Shown: in pieces, positions 1-9,333 of the stretch
Numbering within the stretch: position 1 is the first letter of the stretch
Layout: each line of letters starts with the position of its first letter
NCBI RefSeq assembly: GCF_000566685.1
Contig: NZ_AZQN01000004.1
Span: forward strand, 434,001-498,000
DNA: 64,000 nt
Reading direction: 5' to 3'
Source of the DNA: Dyadobacter tibetensis Y620-1
GTDB lineage: Bacteria > Bacteroidota > Bacteroidia > Cytophagales > Spirosomataceae
The notes under the pieces: model-generated
Databases searched by the model: none
What the model was told of the DNA's origin: nothing
What the model saw: only the letters and a program-made list of their open reading frames with translations
Made by a program: the position numbers and the translations under genes

Positions 1-622
1 TGGTGGGTCCCTGCCGATAATATATCTGAGCCTTTCCCTCAGCAATGAGGCCAAATTTTACCGCACTTCCTACTGTTTTCCGATCAACAACCGGATACCC
101 TCTCAAAAAAACCTCCTCTTCGGGCAGTGCATGAGATCGGCTGCACAGGGCCGTCCAACCCGTGGGCAAAGACCTTACCTGAAGTTTTTGGGGGACTTCC
201 CCTTCCAACCATTTCCAAGCCCCATATTCGGCGCTTGCCAGATAAGTTGTTTGAGTAACGGGCACATGAATCACCCCCAACTGAGGATAACCATCCTCTA
301 TAAGGGCTACGTTGACGGTGAACTCACCATTTCTATTAACGAACTCCCTGGTTCCGTCGAGCGGGTCCACGCACCAATAACGCTGCCAACCCTTTCTTTC
401 TGAAAAGGGAATATCCCTCCCCTCTTCCGATAGAACGGGAATATGTGGATGTAATTTCAAGAGCCCTTCCGTCAGTACTCCATGGGCGACCCTATCGGCC
501 AGAGTAAGGGGTGAAGCGTCGGCCTTCCAGGCAACTTGGTTAGCCAGCGCTTTATCATCATAAATTTCCATGATCCGCCGGCCTGCCAGGGCTGTCAAGT
601 GAGCAATTTCAACAATATTCAT
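1..622 (-). CDS. cysQ: CysQ-like 3'(2'),5'-bisphosphate nucleotidase (partial, 3' end off window)
   Basis: I translated the reverse strand from an ATG at 620-622; the frame stays open to base 1, giving 207 codons with the C-terminus missing. The protein carries the metal-binding signature of the inositol monophosphatase superfamily: SEEG near residue 66 and WCVDPLDGTREF near residues 83-94 (DPxDGT, Mg2+/Li+-sensitive active site). The REF following DPLDGT is typical of CysQ, which hydrolyses the phosphate of PAP, a by-product of sulfate assimilation, in the cytoplasm or at the inner membrane. A general inositol monophosphatase is the main alternative. The next gene on the same strand, the LOG protein, ends 57 bp upstream. 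Confidence 0.85.
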   Translation of the reverse strand, partial: MNIVEIAHLTALAGRRIMEIYDDKALANQVAWKADASPLTLADRVAHGVLTEGLLKLHPHIPVLSEEGRDIPFSERKGWQRYWCVDPLDGTREFVNRNGEFTVNVALIEDGYPQLGVIHVPVTQTTYLASAEYGAWKWLEGEVPQKLQVRSLPTGWTALCSRSHALPEEEVFLRGYPVVDRKTVGSAVKFGLIAEGKAQIYYRQGPT

Positions 623-678
623 GTACAAAGTTGAGGAAGATGGTCAGGTTAAACTTCAGGTCACATTCGAATCATGTG

Positions 679-1452
679 TTAAAAATTGGGTTTTAAAAGA
701 TATTTCGAATAAAAATCATCGATAACCTTCACCACTTCGTCGGGGGTATCAACCAGGTTTATGAGCTTCATATCCTCCGGACTGATATTCTTTTCTACAA
801 GCATTACCTGTTTAATCCAGTCCAACAATCCCGACCAGTAGCTAGTCCCTACCAGAACGATAGGAAAACGGCCAATTTTCTTGGTTTGAATCAGAGTCAT
901 CGCCTCAAAAAGCTCATCGAGCGTGCCAAACCCTCCCGGCATGACGATAAACCCCTGGGAATATTTCACAAACATCACCTTTCTTACAAAGAAAAAATCG
1001 AAATTGATATTCTTATCTACATCAATATAGATATTACTTTGCTGCTCAAATGGTAATTTAATGTTTAAACCCACTGACTTTCCACCCTGTTCGAAGGCTC
1101 CTTTGTTTCCAGCCTCCATAATTCCTGGTCCACCACCTGTAATGACTCCATACCCATGACGAACCAATTTGGCGGCAATTTCTTCGGCCATTTTATAATG
1201 GGGATTGTCTGGCAGGGTTCGTGCAGACCCAAAGATGGACACGCAAGGGCCTATTTTGGCTAAACGATCGAAGCCTGCAACAAATTCTGACATCACCTTG
1301 AAAATTACCCATGAATCTGCGCTTTTGATTTCACTCCAATTTCGATCTGCAAATGCCTCCTTTATGCGTATTTCATCTTCTTTGACGGCCGGATTCATCA
1401 AAGACAAATCCGTGGCGTCTTCTTCATTAGTATGATTTAATTCTTCATTCAT
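679..1452 (-). CDS. LOG-family protein (nucleotide 5'-monophosphate phosphoribohydrolase-like, TIGR00730)
   Basis: 257 aa. The Rossmann-like core carries GGGPGIMEAGNKGA (about residues 107-120) and PGGFGTLDE (about 178-186), the paired signature of the LOG / former lysine-decarboxylase-like family, whose members cleave the N-glycosidic bond of AMP- or cytokinin-type nucleotides. The frame extends 90 codons further upstream but that extension overlaps rpiB and is low-complexity; the ATG at 1450-1452 gives an ordinary hydrophilic N-terminus and is preferred. It is divergent from rpiB with 126 bp between them. The physiological substrate in Bacteroidota is unknown; the family assignment is secure. 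Confidence 0.88.
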   Translation of the reverse strand: MNEELNHTNEEDATDLSLMNPAVKEDEIRIKEAFADRNWSEIKSADSWVIFKVMSEFVAGFDRLAKIGPCVSIFGSARTLPDNPHYKMAEEIAAKLVRHGYGVITGGGPGIMEAGNKGAFEQGGKSVGLNIKLPFEQQSNIYIDVDKNINFDFFFVRKVMFVKYSQGFIVMPGGFGTLDELFEAMTLIQTKKIGRFPIVLVGTSYWSGLLDWIKQVMLVEKNISPEDMKLINLVDTPDEVVKVIDDFYSKYLLKPNF

Positions 1453-1488
1453 AATTTTATGTTTTTCAGTTTGTTTCCGAATTGATAT

Positions 1489-1496
1489 TACCTTTG
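1489..1496 (+). promoter_or_regulatory. Candidate -7 element for rpiB
   Basis: TACCTTTG matches the Bacteroidota -7 consensus TAnnTTTG and lies 82 bp before the rpiB ATG. A TTTG lies at 1470-1473 but the gap is only 15 nt, shorter than the usual 19-21, so the promoter is tentative. Confidence 0.35.
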
Positions 1497-1578
1497 TATT
1501 TGAATAATTGGGCCTAATATCCAAGGATATTATCCAATATACAAAAACGGTAAGACAGCTACAATTAACAAAAAAGAA

Positions 1579-2010
1579 ATGAGAAAAATTGCAATTGGGT
1601 CCGACCATGCCGGATTTCCATATAAGGAACCTATCATAAACTGGCTTACGTCCAAGGGTTATCAGGTGAATGATTATGGGACTTACAGTGCCGATTCGGC
1701 CGACTACGCAGATTTCGCCCACCCTGTGGCCGCTGCAGTGGAAACGGGCGAATATGAAAAGGGCATATTACTCTGTGGAAGCGGCCAGGGTGTATGTATT
1801 ACTGCCAACAAACACCAAGGCATCCGGGCTTCCCTGGTATGGGACCCTGAAATTGCTGCCCTTTCACGCCAGCATAATGACGCCAATGTGATCTGTTTCC
1901 CTGTTCGGTTTATTGGACTGGAAACGGCACTGGAGAGTCTTGGTCTGTTTTTGGAGACTTCATTCGAAGGAGGAAGACATCAAAAGCGGGTAGAGAAAAT
2001 TTCTTGCTAA
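1579..2010 (+). CDS. rpiB: Ribose-5-phosphate isomerase B
   Basis: 143 aa, the usual RpiB length. N-terminal GSDHAGFPYKE (residues 7-17) forms the phosphate/ring-opening site; Cys66 within CGSGQG is the expected catalytic base and His99 with Asn100-Asp101 sits where the sugar-binding residues lie in RpiB. It interconverts ribose 5-phosphate and ribulose 5-phosphate in the non-oxidative pentose phosphate pathway, in the cytoplasm. It is transcribed alone, divergent from the LOG gene and convergent with the next gene, whose stop is only 4 bp away. Confidence 0.95.
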   Translation: MRKIAIGSDHAGFPYKEPIINWLTSKGYQVNDYGTYSADSADYADFAHPVAAAVETGEYEKGILLCGSGQGVCITANKHQGIRASLVWDPEIAALSRQHNDANVICFPVRFIGLETALESLGLFLETSFEGGRHQKRVEKISC

Positions 2011-2014
2011 AGGG

Positions 2015-3436
2015 CTACTGAGCGGTAGAGTCTTTCTTATAGATTCCCTTCCAGGCACTCAATTGAAACTGTTCTTTGAGTGCCGGAACACGCTCCAGCA
2101 GCTTCGGCATAATTCCTGATTTGTCAATAACATAATCGGGAGGATCCTTTTGAAAGTGATCATAAACCTGAATGACGTTTTCGAAATCGTCCAGGTTACT
2201 TAAGTATGGGCTGGCTAAATCCCAATTTAAATAAGGGGTGGCCGAATAATTTTTGAGGTACTCCCCTTCATGAGGGCCTAGTACCAGGATCTTCTGTCGT
2301 TGAATTTCGGCTGGCAATATAGCCTCTTTAGTCTGTAGATTCTCGAGGCGCCCCAGGGATAAGCCCGGTATCACTCCTAGCATTCCTTGCAGCTGAATGA
2401 GCACGATGACTGCTCCCATGGACATAAACAGTAGTTCATCAACATAATTTCTCTTCTTAAAGCTTTGGAAATAATAGCTGGCAAAAAATGCCAGAGGTGG
2501 TATAAAAATCACAAACTGCATGGGTGCCAGATACTGCATGAGAGGGACAGTAGCCAGGGCAGTTAAAAACCATAAGGCGAAGGACTGTTGTACGCGGGTT
2601 TGAAAATTGACAAAACGCATGGAAGTAGAAATCCTCAAAAAACCGAGAATCCCAAATAGAAAGGGTAAAAATATAGAAGCGAAGAGGGTAAAGAAATCAT
2701 TTAGATTATATTGTTTTACCTGAAAGACGGAGGTTAGCAAATTTCGATTCAAAGCTTCCAGACTATCGGTCATATAAAAATAGAGGACTACCATAAGTAA
2801 GGGGAAAGCTCCGCCGAAGAAACCTAATAAATGATGACGAAAGTTAGCGCCCGTATAAAAAAGGAAGACTAAAAAACCCCAGATCATAAATACACAAGCA
2901 GGCAGGTAAAATAAGGTAGCGATGCCGATATATAGTCCCACTTCGAAAACCTGGACATTTACTTCCCGTCGTAATAATATCTGCACCAGCGTTCCAAAGG
3001 CAAATAAGAGAAACGTATTGGCCATGAGCATGGGAGAGAGAGTGCCCAGATCGAAAGATATATTCAGAAATATGGCATACACAGCCCCAGGAATAAAGGA
3101 CCTGACCGTCAGTATATCCTTGGAACGAATCAGGTAATTAAAATATAAGAGTTGGATAATCGAGATCAGCAAGGCGGCAAGCTGATAAGCCCACTGCCCC
3201 CTTCCGAATAGGGTATCGATGAGCCAGTAGACCATGCCCGAAAGCGGACTGATATTATCCCACACGTCCCGGTAAAGCATAAAACCATGCCCCATCTGCT
3301 CTCCTACCAACATCCAACTCAGTTCGGGAACCAGCAAAGGAGCGTCACCGAGTAATAAAGGAAGTCGCAAAAGCAGGAAAAATACAACCAGACTGACAGA
3401 TTGATAGCGGGCGTTAACTCTAAAAAAACTAAGCAA
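2015..3436 (-). CDS. Polytopic membrane protein, DUF6427-like
   Basis: 473 aa with roughly ten hydrophobic segments through residue 360, then a soluble C-terminal tail of about 110 residues. The N-terminal pattern (LLLRLPLLLG, then PELSWMLVGEQMG and RDVWDNISPLSG) resembles the DUF6427 / GT-C-like membrane proteins common in Bacteroidota, whose function is not established. There is no ATG in the first 40 codons after the upstream in-frame stop (TAA at 3449-3451); the only plausible start keeping the first helix is TTG at 3434-3436, which is unusual but likely real. The stop abuts rpiB, so the genes converge. Family call is from pattern memory; the membrane topology is directly visible. Confidence 0.7.
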   Translation of the reverse strand: MLSFFRVNARYQSVSLVVFFLLLRLPLLLGDAPLLVPELSWMLVGEQMGHGFMLYRDVWDNISPLSGMVYWLIDTLFGRGQWAYQLAALLISIIQLLYFNYLIRSKDILTVRSFIPGAVYAIFLNISFDLGTLSPMLMANTFLLFAFGTLVQILLRREVNVQVFEVGLYIGIATLFYLPACVFMIWGFLVFLFYTGANFRHHLLGFFGGAFPLLMVVLYFYMTDSLEALNRNLLTSVFQVKQYNLNDFFTLFASIFLPFLFGILGFLRISTSMRFVNFQTRVQQSFALWFLTALATVPLMQYLAPMQFVIFIPPLAFFASYYFQSFKKRNYVDELLFMSMGAVIVLIQLQGMLGVIPGLSLGRLENLQTKEAILPAEIQRQKILVLGPHEGEYLKNYSATPYLNWDLASPYLSNLDDFENVIQVYDHFQKDPPDYVIDKSGIMPKLLERVPALKEQFQLSAWKGIYKKDSTAQ

Positions 3437-3593
3437 AAGACGCGGGCGTTATGAGTCCGAAATGAATAACTTTCACGAAATTACGATTTCAAGCCCCACA
3501 AAAACAAAATAAGTATGGATATTTGCAGTTATTTTAAATATAACCCCATTTGAGCTACCGCTCTGGAAAAGTTATAAAATTGAAACGCATCAG

Positions 3594-3989
3594 ATGGAAT
3601 CGAAAAGACAACAAAAGGTAGGAAGACAGATACAAAAAGACTTAGGTGAGATTTTTCAGAAAGATGCTCCACACCTTTCTTCTGGCTCATTTATTACCAT
3701 TACGGCAGTGCGGGTGACACCCGACTTGGGAATTGCACGTGCCTATTTGAGCTTTCTTCCCGACAAGAATAAAGCAGAAATTCTAAAAAATATTCAGCAG
3801 AACACGAAATTTCTGAGACAGAAATTAGGCGATCGGGTTCGCCATCAACTACGGATTGTCCCCCATTTACAGTTTTATCTGGACGATACGGCAGAATATG
3901 CCTCGAAAATGGATCAGCTATTTTCCGATCTGGTGATCCCACCTGCTCCCCCTGAAGAAGACGAAGATCAGGATTCTACCCAGTCATAA
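3594..3989 (+). CDS. rbfA: Ribosome-binding factor A
   Basis: 131 aa. The N-terminus (KVGRQIQKDLGEIF) and the central KH-like region (ITAVRVTPDLGIARAYLSFL, then LRQKLGDRVRHQLRIVPHLQF) are characteristic of RbfA, which binds the 30S subunit and assists late 16S rRNA maturation and cold adaptation. The C-terminal tail is acidic and proline-rich, as often seen. It is followed after 15 bp by a LolC/E-like permease, a gene order often seen in Bacteroidota, and probably heads a three-gene operon that reaches the terminator at 7882. Confidence 0.95.
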   Translation: MESKRQQKVGRQIQKDLGEIFQKDAPHLSSGSFITITAVRVTPDLGIARAYLSFLPDKNKAEILKNIQQNTKFLRQKLGDRVRHQLRIVPHLQFYLDDTAEYASKMDQLFSDLVIPPAPPEEDEDQDSTQS

Positions 3990-4004
3990 AAGGCATATTC
4001 CCCG

Positions 4005-5234
4005 ATGAACCTTCCATTCCGCATTGCATATCGGTACTTCATATCCCGACATAAACGGAGCTTTATTAGTTTAATTGCGCGGATTGCCATGGTTGGCGTG
4101 GCCGTGGGTACTATGGCCTTGGTGGTGGTACTCTCGGTGTTTAACGGTATGGAGGAACTGAATCGTAGTATTTTTAAAACCTTCGACGCAGATATCACCG
4201 TTACGCCGCAGAAAGGGAAAAGATTTACCATTAGCGATTCCCTGATGACTAAGGTTAAGTCTGTGCAAGGGGTGCACCTAGTGACTCAGGTAATTCAAGA
4301 TAATGCTCTGGCACGTTATGGCGACCAACAAAGCATCGTCCGTCTTAAAGGAGTAGATAGTAGTTATATTCAGCGGAACCAACTCGACAGCGCACTGATT
4401 GAGGGCAAGCTCCGTCTTTATGGTAATCAGGGAACCCCTTTTGCCATTATATCTGAGGGGGTTCGTAGTGCGCTTTCTATATCACTGCAGGATATCATCA
4501 TCCCATTGGAACTTTGGTACCCAAAAACGGGCGGAAGTACCATCAACCCCACCGCAACGGATGCCTTTAGGGAGATTCACGTTCGGCCCGGAGCCGTATT
4601 TTTTATAGAAACACGTTATGACGACTATGTAATTGTCCCTCTGGAAATTGCGGAGAATCTGCTCCAGTACCAGCAGGAGCGTACCGCCCTGGAGATACAA
4701 CTTGTGCCGGGATCAGATGCAGAAGCGGTGAGCCGGGCATTGAGTAAGCAACTGGGAGAAACCTTCCTGGTGCGGGATAGAGACGCAATGAATGCCGATC
4801 TGCTACGCGCTATTGGGATCGAAAAGCTTTTTGTTACCATTACCCTCTCTTTTATTATTCTGGTTGCTGGCATCAATATTTTCTTTTCTCTGAGCATGTT
4901 GGCTATTGAGAAGAAAAAGGATATCGCCATGCTCTATGCCTTAGGGGCTACACAGCGTATGGTCAGAAGGATATTCCTTTTTGAAGGAGCCATTGTCGCT
5001 TTTAGCGGTGCGACGGTAGGCATTATCGCTGGAGTGGCGCTTTGCCTTGCTCAACAGCGCTTCGGCTTGGTTTCTATGGGAATGGTTTCCTCGCTGGTCG
5101 ACGCTTATCCAGTTAAATTAATTGCCAAGGATATATTGGTATCGGCTAGCATCATCGTTCTGATCACACTGTTGGTCTCATATATACCGGCAAAAAGAGC
5201 ATCACTGTCCACGGAAATATCGCGACAGGCATAA
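4005..5234 (+). CDS. LolC/LolE-like ABC transporter permease (FtsX/MacB fold)
   Basis: 409 aa. One N-terminal transmembrane helix (residues 24-46), a large periplasmic domain (about 50-265), then three helices near 275-300, 325-350 and 370-395: the MacB/FtsX permease layout. The start IAYRYFISRHKRSFISLIA is typical of the LolC/E subgroup that releases outer-membrane lipoproteins from the inner membrane. The partner ATPase is not adjacent; the LolD-like ATPase at 37188-37847 in this window is a candidate. Positioned 15 bp after rbfA, so co-transcribed. Confidence 0.85.
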   Translation: MNLPFRIAYRYFISRHKRSFISLIARIAMVGVAVGTMALVVVLSVFNGMEELNRSIFKTFDADITVTPQKGKRFTISDSLMTKVKSVQGVHLVTQVIQDNALARYGDQQSIVRLKGVDSSYIQRNQLDSALIEGKLRLYGNQGTPFAIISEGVRSALSISLQDIIIPLELWYPKTGGSTINPTATDAFREIHVRPGAVFFIETRYDDYVIVPLEIAENLLQYQQERTALEIQLVPGSDAEAVSRALSKQLGETFLVRDRDAMNADLLRAIGIEKLFVTITLSFIILVAGINIFFSLSMLAIEKKKDIAMLYALGATQRMVRRIFLFEGAIVAFSGATVGIIAGVALCLAQQRFGLVSMGMVSSLVDAYPVKLIAKDILVSASIIVLITLLVSYIPAKRASLSTEISRQA

Positions 5235-5291
5235 ATTCAAATTTGTATAGCATTGAATAATTTTATCCAAATACCCAATCGAGTGGCGAAC

Positions 5292-7880
5292 ATGACCCTG
5301 AACATTTTTAAATTCGACAATCGTTTAGCACTATTCTTTAATTTCATATGGCTGGCAGTAGCCCCCCTGATGGGTTCTGCCTCAGCTATACCCGACAGCA
5401 CTTTTAGGAAAGTCGCGGGCATGGTCAGCCCTGCCGGACCCTATCGGCCTGAGCGTCCTATGCCGCACCAACTTATTTATACCCGGCTCGACTTACAGCT
5501 TGATTGGCAACGGCAGCGGGTTCCAGGATCGGCCGTACTGGCATTTCGACCTCATTTCTACCCACAAAATATTCTGGAACTGGATGCAAAAGGATTTGAT
5601 ATTAAGTCTGTAGTCCTACTAGAAGACCGCAGCAATCTGGGTGATTTAAGTAAAAAGGAACTGGACAAGAGAAAGACAAAAAAGTTAAGCTACCAATACG
5701 ACAACAGAAAGCTTACCATTCAGTTAGGCGCCAGTTATACGCGCAAAGACACCCTGGCTATCAGGATAGACTATGTGGCTAAGCCCAATGAACTTTCTAG
5801 GGACCAACCGGGAGATCACCCCACCGACAAAGGACTTTACTTCATCAATGCAGATGGTATGGACGAAGGAAAACCCCGGCAAGTATGGACCCAGGGGGAA
5901 ACAGAGGCCAATTCGTGCTGGTTTCCAACCATAGACGCTCCTAACCAGAAATTCACCCACGACATACTGCTCACCGTGGAGGATAATTTCAAAACTCTCT
6001 CCAATGGGTTACTCATTCACTCTGAGCAGGAAAAAGAGGGTATGCGCACTGACCATTGGCGACAATCGATACCACATGCTCCTTACCTGGCGATGATTGC
6101 CGTGGGCGATTTCGCAGTGGCGAAAGATTATATGCCGAATGGCATGGAGCTGAGCTATTATGTGGAGCCAAAATATGCCGATGATGCTCACGCCATATTC
6201 GGTAGAACTCCAGCCATGATCGCCTTCTTCTCTAATATATTTGGCGTGGCCTTTCCCTGGGAAAAATATGCGCAAATTGCCGTCCGGGATTTTGTAGCCG
6301 GTGCGATGGAAAATACCACCGCCACTGTTCATGAAGAAAGCGTACAAAACGATACCCGGTCACTTGTAGATGGAAACTCCGACGCTGTAATAGCTCATGA
6401 GCTTGCCCACCACTGGTTTGGCGACTATGTTACGGCTGAAGAATGGGGACAACTCCCACTTAACGAGGCATTTGCTAACTATGCTGAATATCTCTGGGCG
6501 GAGTATAAAGACGGACTGGACGAAGCCGACTGGGTGAATCTACAAGAAACCAAACAATACCTGGCTGAGTCGGAGACTAAAAAGGTACCTTTGATTCGGT
6601 ACTTCTACAAGAATAACGATGACATGTTTGATAGTCATTCCTATGCCAAGGGAGGAAGAATCTTGCATATGCTAAGACGCCAGGTAGGTGACGACGCCTT
6701 TTTTGCTTCTCTAAGAGATTATCTGAAAAATAATGCCCTTGGTAAGGCTGAGATTGCTCAATTAAGAATTTCATTTGAAAAAATTACGGGTCAGGATCTA
6801 AACTGGTTTTTCGACCAATGGTTCTTTAGACCAGGCCACCCGATTTTGGATATTAAACAAGAGTATTCACTTGCCGACAAGCAACTCAAACTAACCATCC
6901 AACAACAGCAAGACACTTTGGCTTCCACGGTATACCGTCTGCCCGTGCCCGTAGATATATGGGTGGGAGGAAAAAAAACACGCCACCAGATTGTAATCGA
7001 CCAAGCCAAACAAACCTTTACTTTTCCCGCTACGGAAAAACCTAACCTCGTCCTTTTCGATCCCGAATCCAGCCTGCTCGCATCCATAGAACACGGCAAG
7101 GATCGACAGGAAATGAAATTTCAATATAATAATGCTGAACGTTTTTTGCCAAAGTATCTGGCCATAGCACAATTGGAAGGCCAACTTGCCGATAGTACGG
7201 TACGAAACGTGCTCATTAAGGCGATGAATGACCCATTCTGGAAAATAAGACAGATGGCTATTGCCAATTTTGCGGAATATGCGGGAGAAAATTTCGCAGC
7301 CATAGAAAAAACGATTCAAATGCGGGCTCGGGAAGACGCCCATCCACAGGTGCGTGCGGAAGCAATAATCACCTTAGCTACCTACGGCGACAATAATAGT
7401 GATAAGATTTTCAAGGAAGCCTTGGCCGATACTTCTTATCAGGTAGTATCAATAGCTTTAGATAAATATTTACTAAACCGTCCGGATGATGCTGAGCAAA
7501 TTGCCCTGCAGTTTGAAAGCTCTCCCAATGACGCTGTCGTTACCTCGGTCGGGAATTACTATGCTGGACAAGCTCAACCGGAGCGCTACGAATGGTTTTT
7601 AGAAAAAATGAAAAGAATGAAACCTACGGAGAAATATAATTTTCTACAGGTTTTTGGAAAATATCTTATCAAATCTAAGGCCGACGTGCAGCGTCGTAGC
7701 ATTCCCGTCTTGGAGAGTCTGGCAAGAAATAATCCAGCCTACTTCGTCCGGTTTGGTGCTTACCAGGCCCTGGGTCTACTGACCGACATTTCGGGTGTCA
7801 CGGCCTTAAGGAAAGATATACGCGCCAAAGAAACGGAGCCCAAACTTAAGGAAATGTATGATCAGTTTAGTTCATTTTAA
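5292..7880 (+). CDS. M1-family metallopeptidase (aminopeptidase N-like), secreted
   Basis: 862 aa from the ATG at 5292, which gives a clear signal peptide (hydrophobic stretch ending near SASA, residue 32). A TTG 13 codons upstream is open but would place hydrophilic residues first. The catalytic set is complete: GAMEN at 337-341 binds the substrate N-terminus, HELAHHWFG at 369-377 with Glu392 (NEAFA) forms the HExxH-x18-E zinc site. The C-terminal third (about 620-862) has HEAT-like helical repeats (WKIRQMAIANF, HPQVRAEAIITLA). It removes N-terminal amino acids from peptides, probably in the periplasm. Last gene of the rbfA operon, followed at once by a terminator. Confidence 0.93.
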   Translation: MTLNIFKFDNRLALFFNFIWLAVAPLMGSASAIPDSTFRKVAGMVSPAGPYRPERPMPHQLIYTRLDLQLDWQRQRVPGSAVLAFRPHFYPQNILELDAKGFDIKSVVLLEDRSNLGDLSKKELDKRKTKKLSYQYDNRKLTIQLGASYTRKDTLAIRIDYVAKPNELSRDQPGDHPTDKGLYFINADGMDEGKPRQVWTQGETEANSCWFPTIDAPNQKFTHDILLTVEDNFKTLSNGLLIHSEQEKEGMRTDHWRQSIPHAPYLAMIAVGDFAVAKDYMPNGMELSYYVEPKYADDAHAIFGRTPAMIAFFSNIFGVAFPWEKYAQIAVRDFVAGAMENTTATVHEESVQNDTRSLVDGNSDAVIAHELAHHWFGDYVTAEEWGQLPLNEAFANYAEYLWAEYKDGLDEADWVNLQETKQYLAESETKKVPLIRYFYKNNDDMFDSHSYAKGGRILHMLRRQVGDDAFFASLRDYLKNNALGKAEIAQLRISFEKITGQDLNWFFDQWFFRPGHPILDIKQEYSLADKQLKLTIQQQQDTLASTVYRLPVPVDIWVGGKKTRHQIVIDQAKQTFTFPATEKPNLVLFDPESSLLASIEHGKDRQEMKFQYNNAERFLPKYLAIAQLEGQLADSTVRNVLIKAMNDPFWKIRQMAIANFAEYAGENFAAIEKTIQMRAREDAHPQVRAEAIITLATYGDNNSDKIFKEALADTSYQVVSIALDKYLLNRPDDAEQIALQFESSPNDAVVTSVGNYYAGQAQPERYEWFLEKMKRMKPTEKYNFLQVFGKYLIKSKADVQRRSIPVLESLARNNPAYFVRFGAYQALGLLTDISGVTALRKDIRAKETEPKLKEMYDQFSSF

Positions 7881-7881
7881 A

Positions 7882-7907
7882 AGAGGAGCCCTGGGGCTCC
7901 TCTTTTT
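7882..7907 (+). terminator. Rho-independent terminator of rbfA-permease-M1 operon
   Basis: A 10-bp GC-rich stem (7882-7891 with 7894-7903) followed by a run of T, starting one base after the stop codon. Confidence 0.9.
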
Positions 7908-7945
7908 GTCTACAAAATATTCTCTCCTCCAAGGCCTATACTTTG

Positions 7946-9016
7946 CTACATAGGATCCAAATAATAATCCAGATTTTCCTTGGTGATAATATCCAGTGGT
8001 AAAAATCGGATCGGTTGAATTTTCTTTTTGAAAATAAGATGGTTAGATAACTGCTGAATCCCCCAATAGCCCTGTCCGTGGGGGTTCTGGTTAATAAGAA
8101 ACTGGATTACATCCATTTTCATATGACGGATGTTTTTCTCCAAAAGATCGTAACCGATCAGCTTAATGCTGGTCCTCTTCCGCTCTACCAGATAGTCCGC
8201 TAGCTCATAAGCCTTTGAATTAGTGACATATATTGCACCGATGTCAGGATTTTGCTCCAGAAGCCGATCCATATGTGCATACAGCTCTGTAGAGCCCGAA
8301 GCATTTATTTCTGTGCGAATAACCTGATGTGGAGCCCCTAAGTGATCTTCCTTAAAGAAAGTGGTAAATCCCAGCTCCTTATCCTGGAGGTGCACGGAAT
8401 TGGGGATATCCTCATTGATATGCGCTAATAAAACCGATCGACTATTTTCCGACAACCCATAGCTAACCAACTTCCCAGCCAAATAACCGCTTCGGTATGA
8501 ATCCTGACCTATATAGCTTAAAGGGCTTACATCTTCGATTTGGGTATTGATCAAAACAAAGGGAATGCCTTCTGCTTTCCACTTTTCAAAAAATGGTAAA
8601 CCTTCCTTGTGAAAAACGGGTGCTATTAGAATCCCCTCGGGTTGATCTTTGGTCACCTCCTTGGCTCTTTGTATAAAGGAGTTGACATCGTGAGGATTGA
8701 ATTTGTAAAAATTTATTTGCACACCATAAGGTCGAAGCTCCTTTCCCGCTTTACTTACCCCATCTTTGGGAGAAGACCAATAGGGGTCGTAGGAATCTGC
8801 CGGGATCAAGGCGGCAAAGTTGTATGTTTTCTGAGACTTTAGTGTTCGGGCCACTAAATTGGGTTCGTATTCGAGTTCCTTAATTATTTTCAGTACTCTC
8901 TCTTTCACTTCCTCGGCCACTCGCCCCCGGTTGTGAAGCACCCTGTCAACTGTTCCTTTTGAGGTTCCGGCTTTCTCGGCTATATCTTTAATTCTGGTAA
9001 TCTTACGGTGACTCAT
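7946..9016 (-). CDS. LacI-family transcriptional regulator
   Basis: 356 aa. N-terminal LacI helix-turn-helix with hinge (TRIKDIAEKAGTSKGTVDRV, then LEYEPNLVARTLKS, within the first 65 residues), followed by a periplasmic-binding-protein-like ligand domain of the sugar type (FAALIPADSYDPYW, IGQDSYRSGYLAGK, IKLIGYDLL). Such proteins repress or activate carbohydrate genes according to a bound sugar. The start at 9014-9016 (MSHRKITR) lies just before the HTH with an AAAAGG leader; an ATG at 9088 would add 24 residues with no family counterpart. No sugar operon adjoins it, so its targets are unknown. The gene stands alone on this strand. Confidence 0.92.
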   Translation of the reverse strand: MSHRKITRIKDIAEKAGTSKGTVDRVLHNRGRVAEEVKERVLKIIKELEYEPNLVARTLKSQKTYNFAALIPADSYDPYWSSPKDGVSKAGKELRPYGVQINFYKFNPHDVNSFIQRAKEVTKDQPEGILIAPVFHKEGLPFFEKWKAEGIPFVLINTQIEDVSPLSYIGQDSYRSGYLAGKLVSYGLSENSRSVLLAHINEDIPNSVHLQDKELGFTTFFKEDHLGAPHQVIRTEINASGSTELYAHMDRLLEQNPDIGAIYVTNSKAYELADYLVERKRTSIKLIGYDLLEKNIRHMKMDVIQFLINQNPHGQGYWGIQQLSNHLIFKKKIQPIRFLPLDIITKENLDYYLDPM

Positions 9017-9333
9017 CCTTTTTATATTAACTGCTCCCTCTCCTATTGACAAGGAATATGCATAGTGATTTGGTCGCTTAATACCCATAAACGTCCCACA
9101 GTATCTACTAAAAATAAAGAGTCAAGTGGGCTTATCTACTGATAAAACTCAACAAACCTACGCCAAACTCTTACCCTGGGTGTATCCACGGCGCCGCAAT
9201 TTAACAAATCATGCAATGATGTTCTGTACCGCTTACTGAATATCTACACTTTTTATTGAGTTTTTAATTTATCTTAAAAACTAATTTGGCAAAGTGGCCT
9301 AATCAGGATACTAAAATATAGCAAGGAAGTGGT

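Noticed and set aside
131..403. 90-codon plus-strand frame at the left edge
   Set aside because: It lies opposite the clear CysQ coding sequence and has no family pattern.
1453..1722. Longer N-terminus for the LOG protein
   Set aside because: It would overlap rpiB on the other strand and cover the divergent promoter region.
5253..5291. TTG start for the M1 peptidase
   Set aside because: The ATG at 5292 gives a standard signal peptide; the extra 13 residues would only precede it.
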